In this document: in pieces, positions 8,856 to 18,114 of the stretch
Layout: each line of letters opens with the position of its first letter
Numbering within the stretch: position 1 is the first letter of the stretch
Notes under the pieces: model-generated
Told to the model about the DNA's origin: nothing
The model's database searches: none
Seen by the model: the letters and a program-made list of their open reading frames with translations, nothing else
NCBI RefSeq assembly: GCF_900188185.1
Contig: NZ_FZPA01000005.1
Location: 157,038-221,037, forward strand
DNA length: 64,000 nucleotides
Source: Sphingopyxis indica
GTDB taxonomy: Bacteria; Pseudomonadota; Alphaproteobacteria; Sphingomonadales; Sphingomonadaceae
Reading direction: 5' to 3'
Translations under genes and position numbers: made by a program

Positions 8856-8911
8856 AAGAAGGGGAGCATCAATCTTGCACTCCCCTCCATCCTCCGCCAA
8901 AGCGCGCAGCC

Positions 8912-9832
8912 ATGCGCATCGCCTTCATGGGAACCCCGCCCTTTGCGGTACCGACGCTCGCCGCGCTGCACGCCGCGGGGCATGACATAGCGGCGGTCTA
9001 TACCCAGCCGCCGCGCCCCGCGCAGCGCGGCAAGAAGCTGCAGAAGAGCGCGGTCCACCTCTGGGCCGAGGCGCATGGCCTGCCTGTCCGCACGCCGAAG
9101 AGCCTGAAAGACGCCGAGGCGCAGGCCGAATTCGCCGCCCTCGACCTCGACGTCGCGGTGGTCGCGGCATACGGCCTGATCCTGCCGCGGCCGATCCTCG
9201 ATGCCCCGCGCGACGGCTGCCTCAACGTCCACGGCTCGATCCTGCCGCGCTGGCGCGGTGCGGCGCCGGTGCAGCGCGCGATCCTCGCCGGCGATACCGA
9301 GACCGGCGTGACGATCATGCAGATGGACGCGGGGCTCGACACCGGCGGCATGCGGCGCGTCGGCCGCACGCCGGTGGACGGCAAGAGCGCGGGCGACCTG
9401 ACCGATGAACTCGCCGACATGGGCGCGGCATTGATGGTCGAGGTGCTCGGCGATCTGCCCGCCTTCCCACCCGAACCGCAGCCCGAGGCGGGCGTCACCT
9501 ATGCCGCGAAGATCGACAAGAGCGAGGCGCGGCTCGATTTCCTGGTGAGCGCGGTGCAGGTCGAACGCCAGATCCGCGCCTTCAACCCGGCGCCCGGTGC
9601 CTTCTTCGAACTCGAGGGCGAGCGGTTCAAGCTGCTCGCCGCCGAGGTCATCCATCCAGCGGACACCACCCCCGGCGCCGCCCCGGGCGTCACCCTCGAC
9701 GACGCGCTGACCATCGCCTGCAACCCCGGCGCGATCCGCGCCACCCGTGTCCAGCGTGCGGGCAAGCCCGCGATGGATGCCGTCGACCTGCTGCGCGGGC
9801 GGGCGATCGCGAAGGGCACGCGGCTCGCATGA
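8912..9832 (+). CDS. fmt: Methionyl-tRNA formyltransferase
   Basis: Formylates initiator Met-tRNA using 10-formyltetrahydrofolate. The 306-residue product starts [16 protein letters not shown]; the signature [19 protein letters not shown] carries the catalytic Asn and His, and [14 protein letters not shown] follows. The C-terminal tRNA-binding domain begins around residue 205. The frame is open far upstream to 8075, but the start at 8912 is fixed by homology. Its stop overlaps the truA start (ATGA), giving a coupled fmt-truA operon, with def left on the opposite strand. Confidence 0.95.
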   Translation: MRIAFMGTPPFAVPTLAALHAAGHDIAAVYTQPPRPAQRGKKLQKSAVHLWAEAHGLPVRTPKSLKDAEAQAEFAALDLDVAVVAAYGLILPRPILDAPRDGCLNVHGSILPRWRGAAPVQRAILAGDTETGVTIMQMDAGLDTGGMRRVGRTPVDGKSAGDLTDELADMGAALMVEVLGDLPAFPPEPQPEAGVTYAAKIDKSEARLDFLVSAVQVERQIRAFNPAPGAFFELEGERFKLLAAEVIHPADTTPGAAPGVTLDDALTIACNPGAIRATRVQRAGKPAMDAVDLLRGRAIAKGTRLA

Positions 9833-10569
9833 CCCGCTTCGCGCTCACCATCGAATATGACGGCCGCCCCTTCATGGGCTGGCAGCGCCAGTCGCACGGC
9901 CCCAGCGTCCAGCAGGCGATCGAGGAAGCGATCGCGCGCATCACCGGCGGGGAGGCCGCGGTGCATGGCGCGGGGCGCACCGACGCCGGCGTCCATGCGA
10001 TCGCGATGCGCGCGCATGTCGACATCGAGAAACCGCTCACCCCCTTCCGGCTGATGGAGGCGCTCAACGCGCAGCTGCGTCCCGCGCCGGTCGCGATTCT
10101 CGCCTGTGAAACCGTCGCGGGTGACTGGCATGCGCGCTTTTCGTGCATCGGGCGCGCCTATGAATATCGCATCGTCAACCGCCGCGCGCCGCTGACGTGG
10201 GACAAGGGGCTGTCGTGGCAGGTCGCAAAGCCTCTGGATGCCGAAGCGATGCACGGCGCGGCGCAGGCGCTCGTCGGACGGCACGACTTCACGACCTTCC
10301 GCTCGGCGCATTGCCAGTCGCAAAGCCCGGTGAAGACGCTCGACCGGCTGAGCGTCAGCCGCCACGGCGACGAAATCATCGTCGAAACCGCGGCGCGCAG
10401 CTTCCTGCACCATCAGGTACGCTCGATGGTCGGCTGCCTCACCCTCGTCGGCCAGGGCAAATGGTCGGCGCGCGACCTGAAGGCCGCACTCGACGCGGCG
10501 GACAGAAACGCCCTCGGCCTCAACGCCCCGCCCGACGGGCTTTATTTCGTGGGCGCGACCTATCCCTGA
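9829..10569 (+). CDS. truA: tRNA pseudouridine(38-40) synthase TruA
   Basis: Converts uridines 38-40 in the anticodon arm to pseudouridine. The 246-residue protein begins [19 protein letters not shown] and contains [11 protein letters not shown] with the catalytic Asp (about residue 51), YEYRIVNR and the C-terminal [11 protein letters not shown] block. Its ATG overlaps the fmt stop codon by four bases, so translation is coupled. Length and all motifs fit; it is the last gene of the short operon, followed by a long repeat region. Confidence 0.96.
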   Translation: MTRFALTIEYDGRPFMGWQRQSHGPSVQQAIEEAIARITGGEAAVHGAGRTDAGVHAIAMRAHVDIEKPLTPFRLMEALNAQLRPAPVAILACETVAGDWHARFSCIGRAYEYRIVNRRAPLTWDKGLSWQVAKPLDAEAMHGAAQALVGRHDFTTFRSAHCQSQSPVKTLDRLSVSRHGDEIIVETAARSFLHHQVRSMVGCLTLVGQGKWSARDLKAALDAADRNALGLNAPPDGLYFVGATYP

Positions 10570-10634
10570 TCCCTCGTCGGAAAACGGGGCCGGCATGGCC
10601 GTATTCCAGCTGCCGGCCAGCGTGCCATTCTCAT

Positions 10635-10838
10635 TTCGCGCAGAGATCGCAGAGGATTTGATTCACGCGGAGACGCGGAGACGCGGAGCGGGTCGGGGCC
10701 GACAGGCCCTCCTTTTCGATCAACGCTGCGCCATACCGCAGTGCCGAAGGGACAAAGCCGCTTCGCGGCGAACGCTACATCTCCGCGCCTCCGCGTCTCC
10801 GCGTGAGCATTCTTCTTCTCTGCGATCTCTGCGCGAAT
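10635..10838. repeat. Long inverted repeat with GCGGAGACGCGGAG arms
   Basis: The 374-base gap between truA and carD contains no gene I can support. It holds a large inverted repeat: left arm TTCGCGCAGAGATCGCAGAG (from 10635) plus CACGCGGAGACGCGGAGAC, right arm CTCCGCGTCTCCGCGTGAG plus CTCTGCGATCTCTGCGCGAA ending at 10838. The roughly 100 bases between the arms include another short palindrome (CCGCTTCGCGGCG). A similar nested architecture is at 53521-53683. Confidence 0.82.
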
Positions 10839-10882
10839 CCCGAATAGCGCCCAACCCATTTCCGGGCGTGCGGTCGCGGCCC

Positions 10883-10921
10883 AAAAAAAAAGAAAAGGGC
10901 GGCCCCGCAGGACCGCCCTTT
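10883..10921 (-). terminator. Rho-independent terminator of carD
   Basis: Read on the minus strand, an AAAGGGCGG / CCGCCCTTT hairpin about 23 bases after the carD stop is followed by a run of T (plus-strand A tract 10883-10895). Stem, loop and U-tract are all textbook. Confidence 0.88.
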
Positions 10922-10943
10922 CATGTTTCACCGGGCTCGGCGC

Positions 10944-11471
10944 TTACGCCTTCTCGGTGTAATATTTCGGCGCGTGCTCGTTGAGGATCTCGAGGATCTT
11001 CGCCTGCGCGGTCTTTTCGTCGCTTTCCTCCATCGCGCCGAGTTCGCGCGCGAGGCGGCTCGACGCCGCTTCGAAAATCTGGCGCTCCGAATAGCTCTGT
11101 TCGGGCTGGTCGTCGGCGCGGAACAGGTCGCGCGTCACCTCGGCGATCGACACGAGGTCGCCCGAGTTGATCTTCGCTTCATATTCCTGTGCGCGGCGCG
11201 ACCACATGGTGCGCTTCACCTTGGGCTTGGTCGTCAGCACCTGCAGCGCTTCCTTCAGCGTCTTGTCCGACGACAGCTTGCGCATCCCCACGCCTTCGGC
11301 CTTGTTGGTCGGGACGCGAAGGGTCATTTTTTCCTTTTCGAAGCGGAGGACATAGAGTTCCAGCTGCATGCCCGCGATCTCGGACTTTTGCAGCTCGATG
11401 ACGCGCCCCACGCCATGCTTTGGATAAACGACATAATCCCCGACTTCAAAGACGAGCGAGTTTGCGGACAT
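10944..11471 (-). CDS. CarD family transcriptional regulator
   Basis: RNA polymerase-binding regulator of the CarD/CdnL type; members bind the beta subunit and stabilise open complexes, notably at rRNA promoters. The product (175 residues) begins MSANSLVFEVGDYVVYPKHG, the start of the Tudor-like RNAP-interaction domain (about 1-65), and continues into a helical DNA-contacting C-terminal domain (TMWSRRAQEYEAKINSGD). An open frame runs upstream to 11894, but ATG 11471 has AAGGAAG at the right distance and fits the family. It is monocistronic with its own terminator at 10883-10921. Confidence 0.92.
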   Translation of the reverse strand: MSANSLVFEVGDYVVYPKHGVGRVIELQKSEIAGMQLELYVLRFEKEKMTLRVPTNKAEGVGMRKLSSDKTLKEALQVLTTKPKVKRTMWSRRAQEYEAKINSGDLVSIAEVTRDLFRADDQPEQSYSERQIFEAASSRLARELGAMEESDEKTAQAKILEILNEHAPKYYTEKA

Positions 11472-11787
11472 GCAGCTTCCTTTCATTGGCCTTGTCGGGA
11501 CGGGAAAGCGCGTGAACACCGGTGTATCCGGCCCTCGCGGGAGGGGGATCAGGGCAGTTCGGGCGGCGCTCGCCAGTCTATCGTGACAAGGGATTTGGCT
11601 CCATCGGATGCGCCGAATGTGCCTCGGCCCGGCGGCGGGAAGAGGCGGATTGGCGGCGCGTTGATATTTCCTATAGCGGATTCGCAACAAAATTGCCACC
11701 CCCCGCACGGAAATCCGTGCCTCTGCGCCTTGACGCCCCGGCAAACGCGTTTCACCTTGAGACGAAATCATGGATGGGGATGCCGAA
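11472..11787. other. Gene-free gap between carD and the SDR gene
   Basis: No coding region supported: open frames here are antisense or upstream extensions of carD with no start context. It should contain the divergent promoters of carD and the SDR gene. An AT-richer patch near 11665-11690 (TTGATATTTCCTATAGCGG) is the best place for a promoter, but I cannot assign boxes with confidence. Confidence 0.5.
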
Positions 11788-12600
11788 ATGCATGAGCAAA
11801 TCTGGTGGGTTACGGGCGCATCGTCGGGAATCGGCGCGGCGCTGGCGCGCGGGCTGGCGGCGCGCGGCGCGCGGCTGATCCTGTCGGGCCGCAACGTCGC
11901 CGCGCTCGAAGCGGTGGCAAAGGATTGCGGCGCCGGAACGATGATCCTGCCCTTCGAGGCGACCGACTATGCGGCGATCCCGCAGATGGTGCAGGAAGCG
12001 TGGGACTGGTGCGGGCGAATCGACGGGCTCGTCAACAACGCCGGCATTTCGCAGCGCAGCCTGGCGATCGAAACCGGCTTTTCGGTCTATCAGAAGATCA
12101 TCGACGTCGACCTGCTCGCGCCGATCGCACTGACGCAGGCGCTCTTGCCGCGTATGATCGCGGCGGGCGGCGGCCGGATCGTCGCCATATCGAGCGTCGC
12201 GGGCATGGCGGGCATTCCCGTCCGCAGCGCCTATTGCGCCGCCAAGCACGGGCTGATCGGCTATCACGACGCGGTGCGCGCCGAAAATGAGCATCTCGGC
12301 CTGAAGGTGCTCGTGGTCGCGCCCGGGTCGGTGCGCACCAACGTCAGCCGCAACGCGCTGAATGCCGATGGCAGCGTGCGCGGGACGAGCGACAAGGCGA
12401 TCGACAACGGCCTTCCCGCCGAGGTCGCGGCGGCGCAGATCCTGGACGCCGTCGAGAACGGCAAGCGCGAAATCGTCGTCGCCGAGGGCGCCGAAGCCGA
12501 AATCCCCGCGCTCCGCCGCAGCGATCCCGACGCGCTTTTCGACCGGATGAGCGCGATGGTGCAGGCGGGCTATGCACAGCAGATGGGTGCGAAGCGGTAG
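11788..12600 (+). CDS. Short-chain dehydrogenase/reductase (SDR)
   Basis: NAD(P)-dependent oxidoreductase of the classical SDR type. Cofactor motif VTGASSGIG is at about residues 8-16, the NNAG structural motif at about 83-86, and the catalytic Ser and YCAAK (SVAGMAG...RSAYCAAKHG) around 136-156. Substrate is unknown; the sequence is closest in style to DltE/YqjQ-like reductases. Two ATGs are possible (11770 and 11788); GGGGA lies about ten bases before 11788, and MHEQIWWVTGASSGIG is a typical beginning, giving 270 residues. It stands alone, upstream of a family D repeat. Confidence 0.88.
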   Translation: MHEQIWWVTGASSGIGAALARGLAARGARLILSGRNVAALEAVAKDCGAGTMILPFEATDYAAIPQMVQEAWDWCGRIDGLVNNAGISQRSLAIETGFSVYQKIIDVDLLAPIALTQALLPRMIAAGGGRIVAISSVAGMAGIPVRSAYCAAKHGLIGYHDAVRAENEHLGLKVLVVAPGSVRTNVSRNALNADGSVRGTSDKAIDNGLPAEVAAAQILDAVENGKREIVVAEGAEAEIPALRRSDPDALFDRMSAMVQAGYAQQMGAKR

Positions 12601-12623
12601 GCGCGCTCGTTCGGATGAAGCCA

Positions 12624-12686
12624 TAGCCCTGAGCTTGTCGAAGGGCGCTTCCCGTCGATAGTCGCCCTTCGACAAGCTCAGGGCTA
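12624..12686. repeat. REP-like hairpin, family D (CTTCGACAAGCTCAGG type)
   Basis: Arms TAGCCCTGAGCTTGTCGAAG and its complement CTTCGACAAGCTCAGGGCTA enclose a short spacer. It separates the convergent SDR gene and rcdA. Family relatives lie in the repeats at 8768, 47026 and 53521. Confidence 0.87.
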
Positions 12687-12703
12687 CGGTTCGATCTGAC
12701 GTT

Positions 12704-13174
12704 CTAGAGCCGCGCCTCGAGCTGCGCGAGCAGCGCCTGAACCGGGCGCGGGGCTTCGGGGCGGGCCCAGCCCGCTTCGATCCGCGCGATGCGGTCGAAC
12801 AGCCGTTCGCTCGCCGCCACGATGTCGCGGATCGGCGCGTCGAAACGCGCGCAGACCGACCAGTCGGCAGCGATGGGCTCCCCGAGGCACGCAGCCTTGT
12901 CGCGCTTGCCGACGCCGGGCTCGCGCGCGATCATCGCGCGGCGGTGGAGCAGCCAGGCGATGATATGCATCAGCCGCGTCGTCGTCTTCAGCGATTCGCA
13001 CGCCAGGCTGATCTGGAGCAGCGCGTCGCGCGGGACGCCGCCGAAATCGCGCGCCGCGGCAAAGGCCGCATGCGCCTCGTCGGCGAGCAGCATCGCCTCG
13101 ACATAGAGCGCCTCGACCTGCGCCCGGTGGACGGGCGAGGTCAGCTCGGGCGGAACGGACGGTCCCCTGTTCAT
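12704..13174 (-). CDS. rcdA: DUF1465 family protein, RcdA-like (regulator of CtrA degradation)
   Basis: Homologue of Caulobacter RcdA, an adaptor that with CpdR and PopA delivers CtrA to ClpXP during the cell cycle. The 156-residue product shows the family core: ALYVEAMLLADEAHAAF, then ISLACESLKTTTRLMHIIAW and LLHRRAMIARE, an all-helical arrangement matching RcdA's three-helix bundle. The C-terminal half (DAPIRDIVAASERLFDRI) is more variable. The start at ATG 13174 (MNRGPSVPPEL) is preferred to upstream codons. No ctrA, cpdR or popA is in the window. Family assignment is by recognised sequence pattern; function in this organism is inferred. Confidence 0.8.
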   Translation of the reverse strand: MNRGPSVPPELTSPVHRAQVEALYVEAMLLADEAHAAFAAARDFGGVPRDALLQISLACESLKTTTRLMHIIAWLLHRRAMIAREPGVGKRDKAACLGEPIAADWSVCARFDAPIRDIVAASERLFDRIARIEAGWARPEAPRPVQALLAQLEARL

Positions 13175-13265
13175 CACGGGGGGATGCCACGGGGCGGGCC
13201 GCGGCCGCAATGCCGCTAACCATCTTTCCTTGTCGCGTCCCGTTTTGAATCAGGCTCTCAGCCGC

Positions 13266-13463
13266 TCAGGCGATGATGTCGGGAAGCAGCTGATCCTCGC
13301 ACCAGGCGATCTCGTCGCGCAGCTTGAGCTTCTTTTTCTTGAGCCGTGCGAGCTGAAGCTGGTCGGGAACCGCCCCTTCCCCCAGCGCGATGATCGCGGC
13401 GTCGAGGTCGCGATGTTCGATGCGAAGCAGTTCGAGGCGCTGGGCGATATCTTCGGGGTTCAC
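13266..13463 (-). CDS. DUF465 (YdcH-like) small coiled-coil protein
   Basis: A 65-residue helical protein with the DUF465 pattern: LELLRIEHRDLDAAI, a short turn with a proline, then DQLQLARLKKKKLKLRDEI. These proteins form helical hairpins and have no established function. The GTG at 13463 gives the normal size (VNPEDIAQRLELL); an ATG upstream at 13499 adds 12 basic residues. It is divergent from a second, shorter DUF465 gene starting 126 bases away. Confidence 0.85.
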   Translation of the reverse strand: MNPEDIAQRLELLRIEHRDLDAAIIALGEGAVPDQLQLARLKKKKLKLRDEIAWCEDQLLPDIIA

Positions 13464-13588
13464 GCGGCTGTTTCTGCCACGTTCACGTCCCGTCCGCAAC
13501 GGGCACCGGGTGGCCGAATCGGCACGACATCGCCGCCGATTCGTGATTTAATCGGCGGTCCCCATCGAGTCGAAAAGGAGAATGGTCC

Positions 13589-13747
13589 ATGAGCACATCG
13601 CACCTTTCCGCCCTGAGGTCCCGCCACGCGGATCTCGACGCGAAAATTGCGAATGAAGAGCGCCGGCCTGCCCCCGATACGGCCCGGCTGGCGCAGATGA
13701 AGAAGCAGAAGCTCAAGCTCAAGGAAGAGATGCTGACGACGGGCTGA
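13589..13747 (+). CDS. Second DUF465 (YdcH-like) protein, 52 residues
   Basis: A very short gene, easily missed. ATG at 13589 lies about eight bases after AAAAGGAG, a strong ribosome-binding site. The product reads MSTSHLSALRSRHADLDAKI at its start, then a short proline turn (RRPAPDTARL) and MKKQKLKLKEEML, the same two-helix layout as the divergent DUF465 neighbour and many YdcH proteins (RHAxLDxxI ... LKxxKLxLKDEI). The stop is at 13745-13747. The paired arrangement suggests duplication and shared regulation from the intervening gap. Confidence 0.85.
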   Translation: MSTSHLSALRSRHADLDAKIANEERRPAPDTARLAQMKKQKLKLKEEMLTTG

Positions 13748-13793
13748 ACCGGCCCGACGCGACATGCCGCCGGCTGGCGCCTCCTTGCGAGCG

Positions 13794-14183
13794 TCAGCCC
13801 CGGGGGCGGAAGGGCGCGCGTTCGAGTCCCGTCCGCCGCAGATGCGGCGGCAGATCCGATTCGGCCTTCACCTGACGCCGTACCACCTGCGGGTTGACCT
13901 GCCGGTCGAAGGCGATGCCGAACTTCCCCTCGCCCACCCAGACGACGCGGCCCGGAACCGGGCCGATGTTGCGCAGTTCGACTTCGATCGCCGCGCCTTC
14001 GGCGACGCGCACCGGCCCTTCGGCCAGCATTCCGCCCGGCGACAGGTTGCGCACGCGCACCAGCGCGGGCTGCCCGCCGTTCGTCACATAGAGATTGGCC
14101 TGCATGAACAGGCTGTCGCGATCGGCACTGCGTGACAGCGCGGCGACTTCCTCATCCAGCGTTCGCGACCCTTGCGATTCCAT
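13794..14183 (-). CDS. PilZ domain protein
   Basis: A 129-residue protein whose body is a PilZ domain (about 25-110): RDSLFMQANLYV, VRVRNLSPGGMLAEGPV and GRVVWVGEGKFGIAFDR. PilZ domains often bind cyclic di-GMP through an RxxxR and a D/NxSxxG motif; here NLSPGG fits the second motif, but the Arg pair is not clear (R23-x-x... before FMQANL), so binding is uncertain. The start at 14183 (MESQGSRTLDEEV) is chosen over a long upstream extension. A second small PilZ protein is at 39241 and an EAL phosphodiesterase at 56546. Confidence 0.82.
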   Translation of the reverse strand: MESQGSRTLDEEVAALSRSADRDSLFMQANLYVTNGGQPALVRVRNLSPGGMLAEGPVRVAEGAAIEVELRNIGPVPGRVVWVGEGKFGIAFDRQVNPQVVRRQVKAESDLPPHLRRTGLERAPFRPRG

Positions 14184-14287
14184 GCGACCCGTCCCTCGCT
14201 TCTGCCTCGAATATTCCAAGGCGGAGAATCTAGGGATGAGCCCTTGCCGAAATGTAAATGAAAGCCGGGGAATAGCCCGGCCCGCGA

Positions 14288-14749
14288 TCAATCCTCGCGC
14301 GAGACGCGTTCGTTGCGCTCGTGACGCTCCTGCGCCTCCAGCGTCATCGTCGCGATCGGACGCGCCTGGAGCCGCGCGAACGAGATCGGCTCGCCGGTGA
14401 CCGCGCAATAGCCATATTCGCCCTCGTCGATGCGGCGGATCGCCGAATCGATCTTGGCGATCAGCTTGCGCTGGCGGTCGCGGGTCCTCAGCTCGATCGC
14501 CCAGTCGGTCTCGCTCGACGCGCGATCGGCAAGGTCGGGTTCGCGCAGCGGCCCGTCCTGCAATTGCGCCAGCGTCGATTCGGCTTCGGAGAGGATCGAC
14601 TTCTTCCAGGCGATCAGGAGTCCCCGAAAATACTCCTGCTGCCGTTCGTTCATGAACGGCTCGTCTTCGCTGGGACTATAGTCCGAATCGAGGTTCGATT
14701 TGGCTTCGCGGAGCGCGTCGGCGCCAACGTCGGCAATCTGGGTTGGCAT
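14288..14749 (-). CDS. dksA: RNA polymerase-binding protein DksA
   Basis: Secondary-channel regulator that acts with ppGpp on rRNA and amino acid promoters. The 153-residue product has the coiled coil (about 35-105) ending with SSETDWAIELRTRDRQRKLI, the tip carrying the conserved D-x-x-D/A region (DLADRASSETD), and the globular end GEYGYCAVTGEPISFARLQA. Only one of four zinc-finger cysteines remains (C in GYCAVTGEPI), as is common in alphaproteobacterial DksA, so it is probably zinc-independent. ATG 14749 (MPTQIADVG) is the natural start; upstream codons to 14968 are spurious. Confidence 0.92.
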   Translation of the reverse strand: MPTQIADVGADALREAKSNLDSDYSPSEDEPFMNERQQEYFRGLLIAWKKSILSEAESTLAQLQDGPLREPDLADRASSETDWAIELRTRDRQRKLIAKIDSAIRRIDEGEYGYCAVTGEPISFARLQARPIATMTLEAQERHERNERVSRED

Positions 14750-14972
14750 AAGGGGCTTCTCGCGTCCTTTCCTGTCGCAGGACCGCCGCGGCTGGCGATC
14801 CGGGGATTGCGCCGCGCCTATACCGGGCCCTCGGGAGCGATACAAGCGCCGAAGCAACCAATGCGGCCGGGTGAGTGAAGCGGCGCTGAACCGGGGCCGC
14901 GGCGCGGGGGATAAATCTCTCTCCGCTGTCTGGTTACAACCCAGCCGCTCGTTAGGAATTCGGATCAAATTT

Positions 14973-15005
14973 CCATTTTTCTGTTCCGATACGGGACAGA
15001 AATGG
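14973..15005. promoter_or_regulatory. AT-rich dyad upstream of the serine-rich protein gene
   Basis: CCATTTTTCTGTTCC and GGGACAGAAATGG form an imperfect dyad around GATAC in an unusually AT-rich patch between dksA and the serine-rich gene. It could be an operator or part of a leader. I know no regulator with this site. Confidence 0.35.
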
Positions 15006-15173
15006 TCGGAATGCTTGATTTTGCCGCTCTAATCCCGTCTTCGGACACTCTATCGCGGTTAACGCGATGGACGCATTCACAAAGCTTTGGCCTTTTGGGT
15101 CTAGCCGAACAGCGAGCGGGGTGCCGGGGGTCGGGGCCTTTTTCGCCAAACAGCCGGAAAAGAAAGAATATCC

Positions 15174-16274
15174 ATGTCTGTCCGAATGGCTCTAGCCAAG
15201 CTTGGCGCTTATACATGCGGCGGTGCGCTTCTGGGGGGCGGCGCGATGCAGGTCGCCGAGCCGCCCGCCGCGACCTGTTGCTGCTGCCAGACCTCCTGTT
15301 GCGGCAAGCCCGCGCCCAAGAAGGTCGTGCGCCAACGGCACGCGCCAAAGAAGGTGAAGCGCGTCCGCCGTGTCGTCACCACCAAAAAAACGGTGCGCAC
15401 CGAAACCCCGCAGGTCGTCACCCAGACGATCCCCCTGCCGCCGATCCCCTATGCCCCCTTCCCGCAGCAGAGCGGCTTCGAAGGCGGCGGTGGCGGCAGC
15501 GGCGTGACGGTGATCGGCGGCGGCTTTGGCGGCGGCTTCGGCGGCGGTTTCTTCGGGGGCTTCTTCGGCGGATCGAGCGGCGGCAGCAGCGGCAGCATCG
15601 TCGTCACCTCGACCACGACCGGCGGATTGAGCTCGACCACAAGCAGCACCTCGGGCGGCGTCTCGACCTCGACCGGCGGTGTGTCGACGTCGACTTCCAC
15701 CGGGGGCGTATCGACCTCGACCGGCGGCATCAGCTCGACCACCTCGACCGGAGGCGTTTCGACCTCGACCGGCGGTGTCAGCACCTCGACGGGCGGCGTG
15801 AGCACGTCGACCGGCGGCGTCTCGACGTCCACCGGCGGCGTCTCTACCTCCTCGGGCAACGTCAGCTCCTCTTCGTCGAGCAGCAGTTCGTCGTCCAGTT
15901 CCTCGTCGTCCTCATCCTCCTCGAGTTCCTCCTCGTCGGGCGGCAGCGGGTCGAGCGGCAGCTCGGGCGGCAGTTCGTCGTCGAGCAGCAGCTCCTCTTC
16001 CTCTTCGTCGAGCGGTTCCTCCTCGACCTCGTCGGGCGCGACCGGCGGCAGCAGCAGTTTCGGGGCGTCGAGTTCGTCCTCCTCTTCTTCGTCGAGCAGC
16101 AGCTCGTCGAGTTCGTCCTCCTCGTCGAGTTCGGGCGGCAGCAGCGGCAACCCGCCGGGCGATCCGACTCCGGTTCCCGCGCCGCCGATGATGCTGCTGT
16201 TCGGCGCCGCTGCCGCAGCGCTCGTCGCGCGCCGCCGCGCCGCGAATCAGGCGGACGAGGCCGACGCGGCCTGA
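15174..16274 (+). CDS. Serine-rich low-complexity surface protein with PEP-CTERM-like tail
   Basis: A 366-residue protein of strongly modular composition. Residues about 1-30 are a short hydrophobic leader-like segment; about 35-43 contain six Cys in CCCCQTSCC; about 46-75 are very basic (KKVKRVRRVV); about 100-135 are glycine/phenylalanine-rich; about 140-235 are GGVSTST repeats; about 236-330 are almost pure serine with Gly. The tail PTPVPAPPMMLLFGAAAA followed by LVARRRAA matches the layout of PEP-CTERM sorting signals: a Pro motif, a hydrophobic helix, then Arg cluster. Serine codons alternate between TCG, AGC, AGT, TCC and TCT, so the serine run is kept at protein level and is not a simple DNA repeat. 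It probably sits on the cell surface after exosortase-like processing, possibly glycosylated; this is inference. Confidence 0.75.
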   Translation: MSVRMALAKLGAYTCGGALLGGGAMQVAEPPAATCCCCQTSCCGKPAPKKVVRQRHAPKKVKRVRRVVTTKKTVRTETPQVVTQTIPLPPIPYAPFPQQSGFEGGGGGSGVTVIGGGFGGGFGGGFFGGFFGGSSGGSSGSIVVTSTTTGGLSSTTSSTSGGVSTSTGGVSTSTSTGGVSTSTGGISSTTSTGGVSTSTGGVSTSTGGVSTSTGGVSTSTGGVSTSSGNVSSSSSSSSSSSSSSSSSSSSSSSSSGGSGSSGSSGGSSSSSSSSSSSSSSGSSSTSSGATGGSSSFGASSSSSSSSSSSSSSSSSSSSSSGGSSGNPPGDPTPVPAPPMMLLFGAAAAALVARRRAANQADEADAA

Positions 16275-16311
16275 AATCCACTGGAGGCCGGCCCGTCCGG
16301 CCGCCGATCGA

Positions 16312-16337
16312 GGGCCGCCCCGGGGCGGCCCTTTTTT
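16312..16337 (+). terminator. Rho-independent terminator after the serine-rich gene
   Basis: GGGCCGCCCCGGGGCGGCCC followed by six T residues, 38 bases after the stop codon. A second hairpin (GGCCGGCCCGTCCGGCC) lies just before it. Confidence 0.9.
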
Positions 16338-16436
16338 CGTGCCGGTGGCACGCCGGTCGCGAAAGCCGGAACGACGGTCGCGCATTGCAACGCGCCTCCG
16401 GCCGGGTTAGCCCATGCGCGATCAAGGGAGGCCGCA

Positions 16437-16649
16437 ATGCGCCGAAGCGCGATGCTTTTGTTTTTCCCGCTGCTGCTCGGGGGATGCGCGACGAGTGACC
16501 ACGGCTGGACCGGCTCGGGCGCCGAGCCCTTCAATCAGGCGATGGCCGACTGCAAGGGCCGCACCGCCGCGCTCGGCGGCAAACCCGAACGCCGGTTCGC
16601 GATTGACACCTGCATGGCGGGCAAGGGCTGGACGCCGCCCGATCGCTGA
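16437..16649 (+). CDS. Small lipoprotein, 70 residues
   Basis: Starts MRRSAMLLFFPLLLGGCATS, a short signal peptide ending in the lipobox LLGGC, so the mature protein starts at Cys17 and is membrane-anchored by lipid. The mature 54 residues contain two more Cys (in MADCKGRTA and IDTCMAGKGW), which could form a disulfide. Similar tiny lipoproteins with a CMxxKGW ending occur in sphingomonads and relatives; function unknown. It lies 52 bases before serS, in the same direction, and may be cotranscribed with it. Confidence 0.75.
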   Translation: MRRSAMLLFFPLLLGGCATSDHGWTGSGAEPFNQAMADCKGRTAALGGKPERRFAIDTCMAGKGWTPPDR

Positions 16650-17984
<1,335 letters not shown>

Positions 17985-17989
17985 CACCC

Positions 17990-18093
17990 CGTTCGTGCTG
18001 AGGAGGGACTGAGCCCCGGCGAAGGCCCGTCTCGAAGCATGGGTCCTTCGAGACGCCATTTCGACGGGGCTCAATGGCTCCTCAGGACGAACG
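17990..18093. repeat. REP-like composite between serS and surE
   Basis: Arms CGTTCGTGCTGAGGAGGGAC and a matching right end CTCCTCAGGACGAACG enclose inner arms CGTCTCGAAG/CTTCGAGACG. A near-identical arrangement is at 47026-47145. It begins five bases after the serS stop. Confidence 0.85.
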
Positions 18094-18114
18094 GATAAAA
18101 GAAGGATTGAAAGC

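Noticed and set aside
15640..15860. Regular repeats in the serine-rich gene considered as CRISPR
   Set aside because: They are in-frame GGVSTST codons without constant-length unique spacers, and no cas genes are near.
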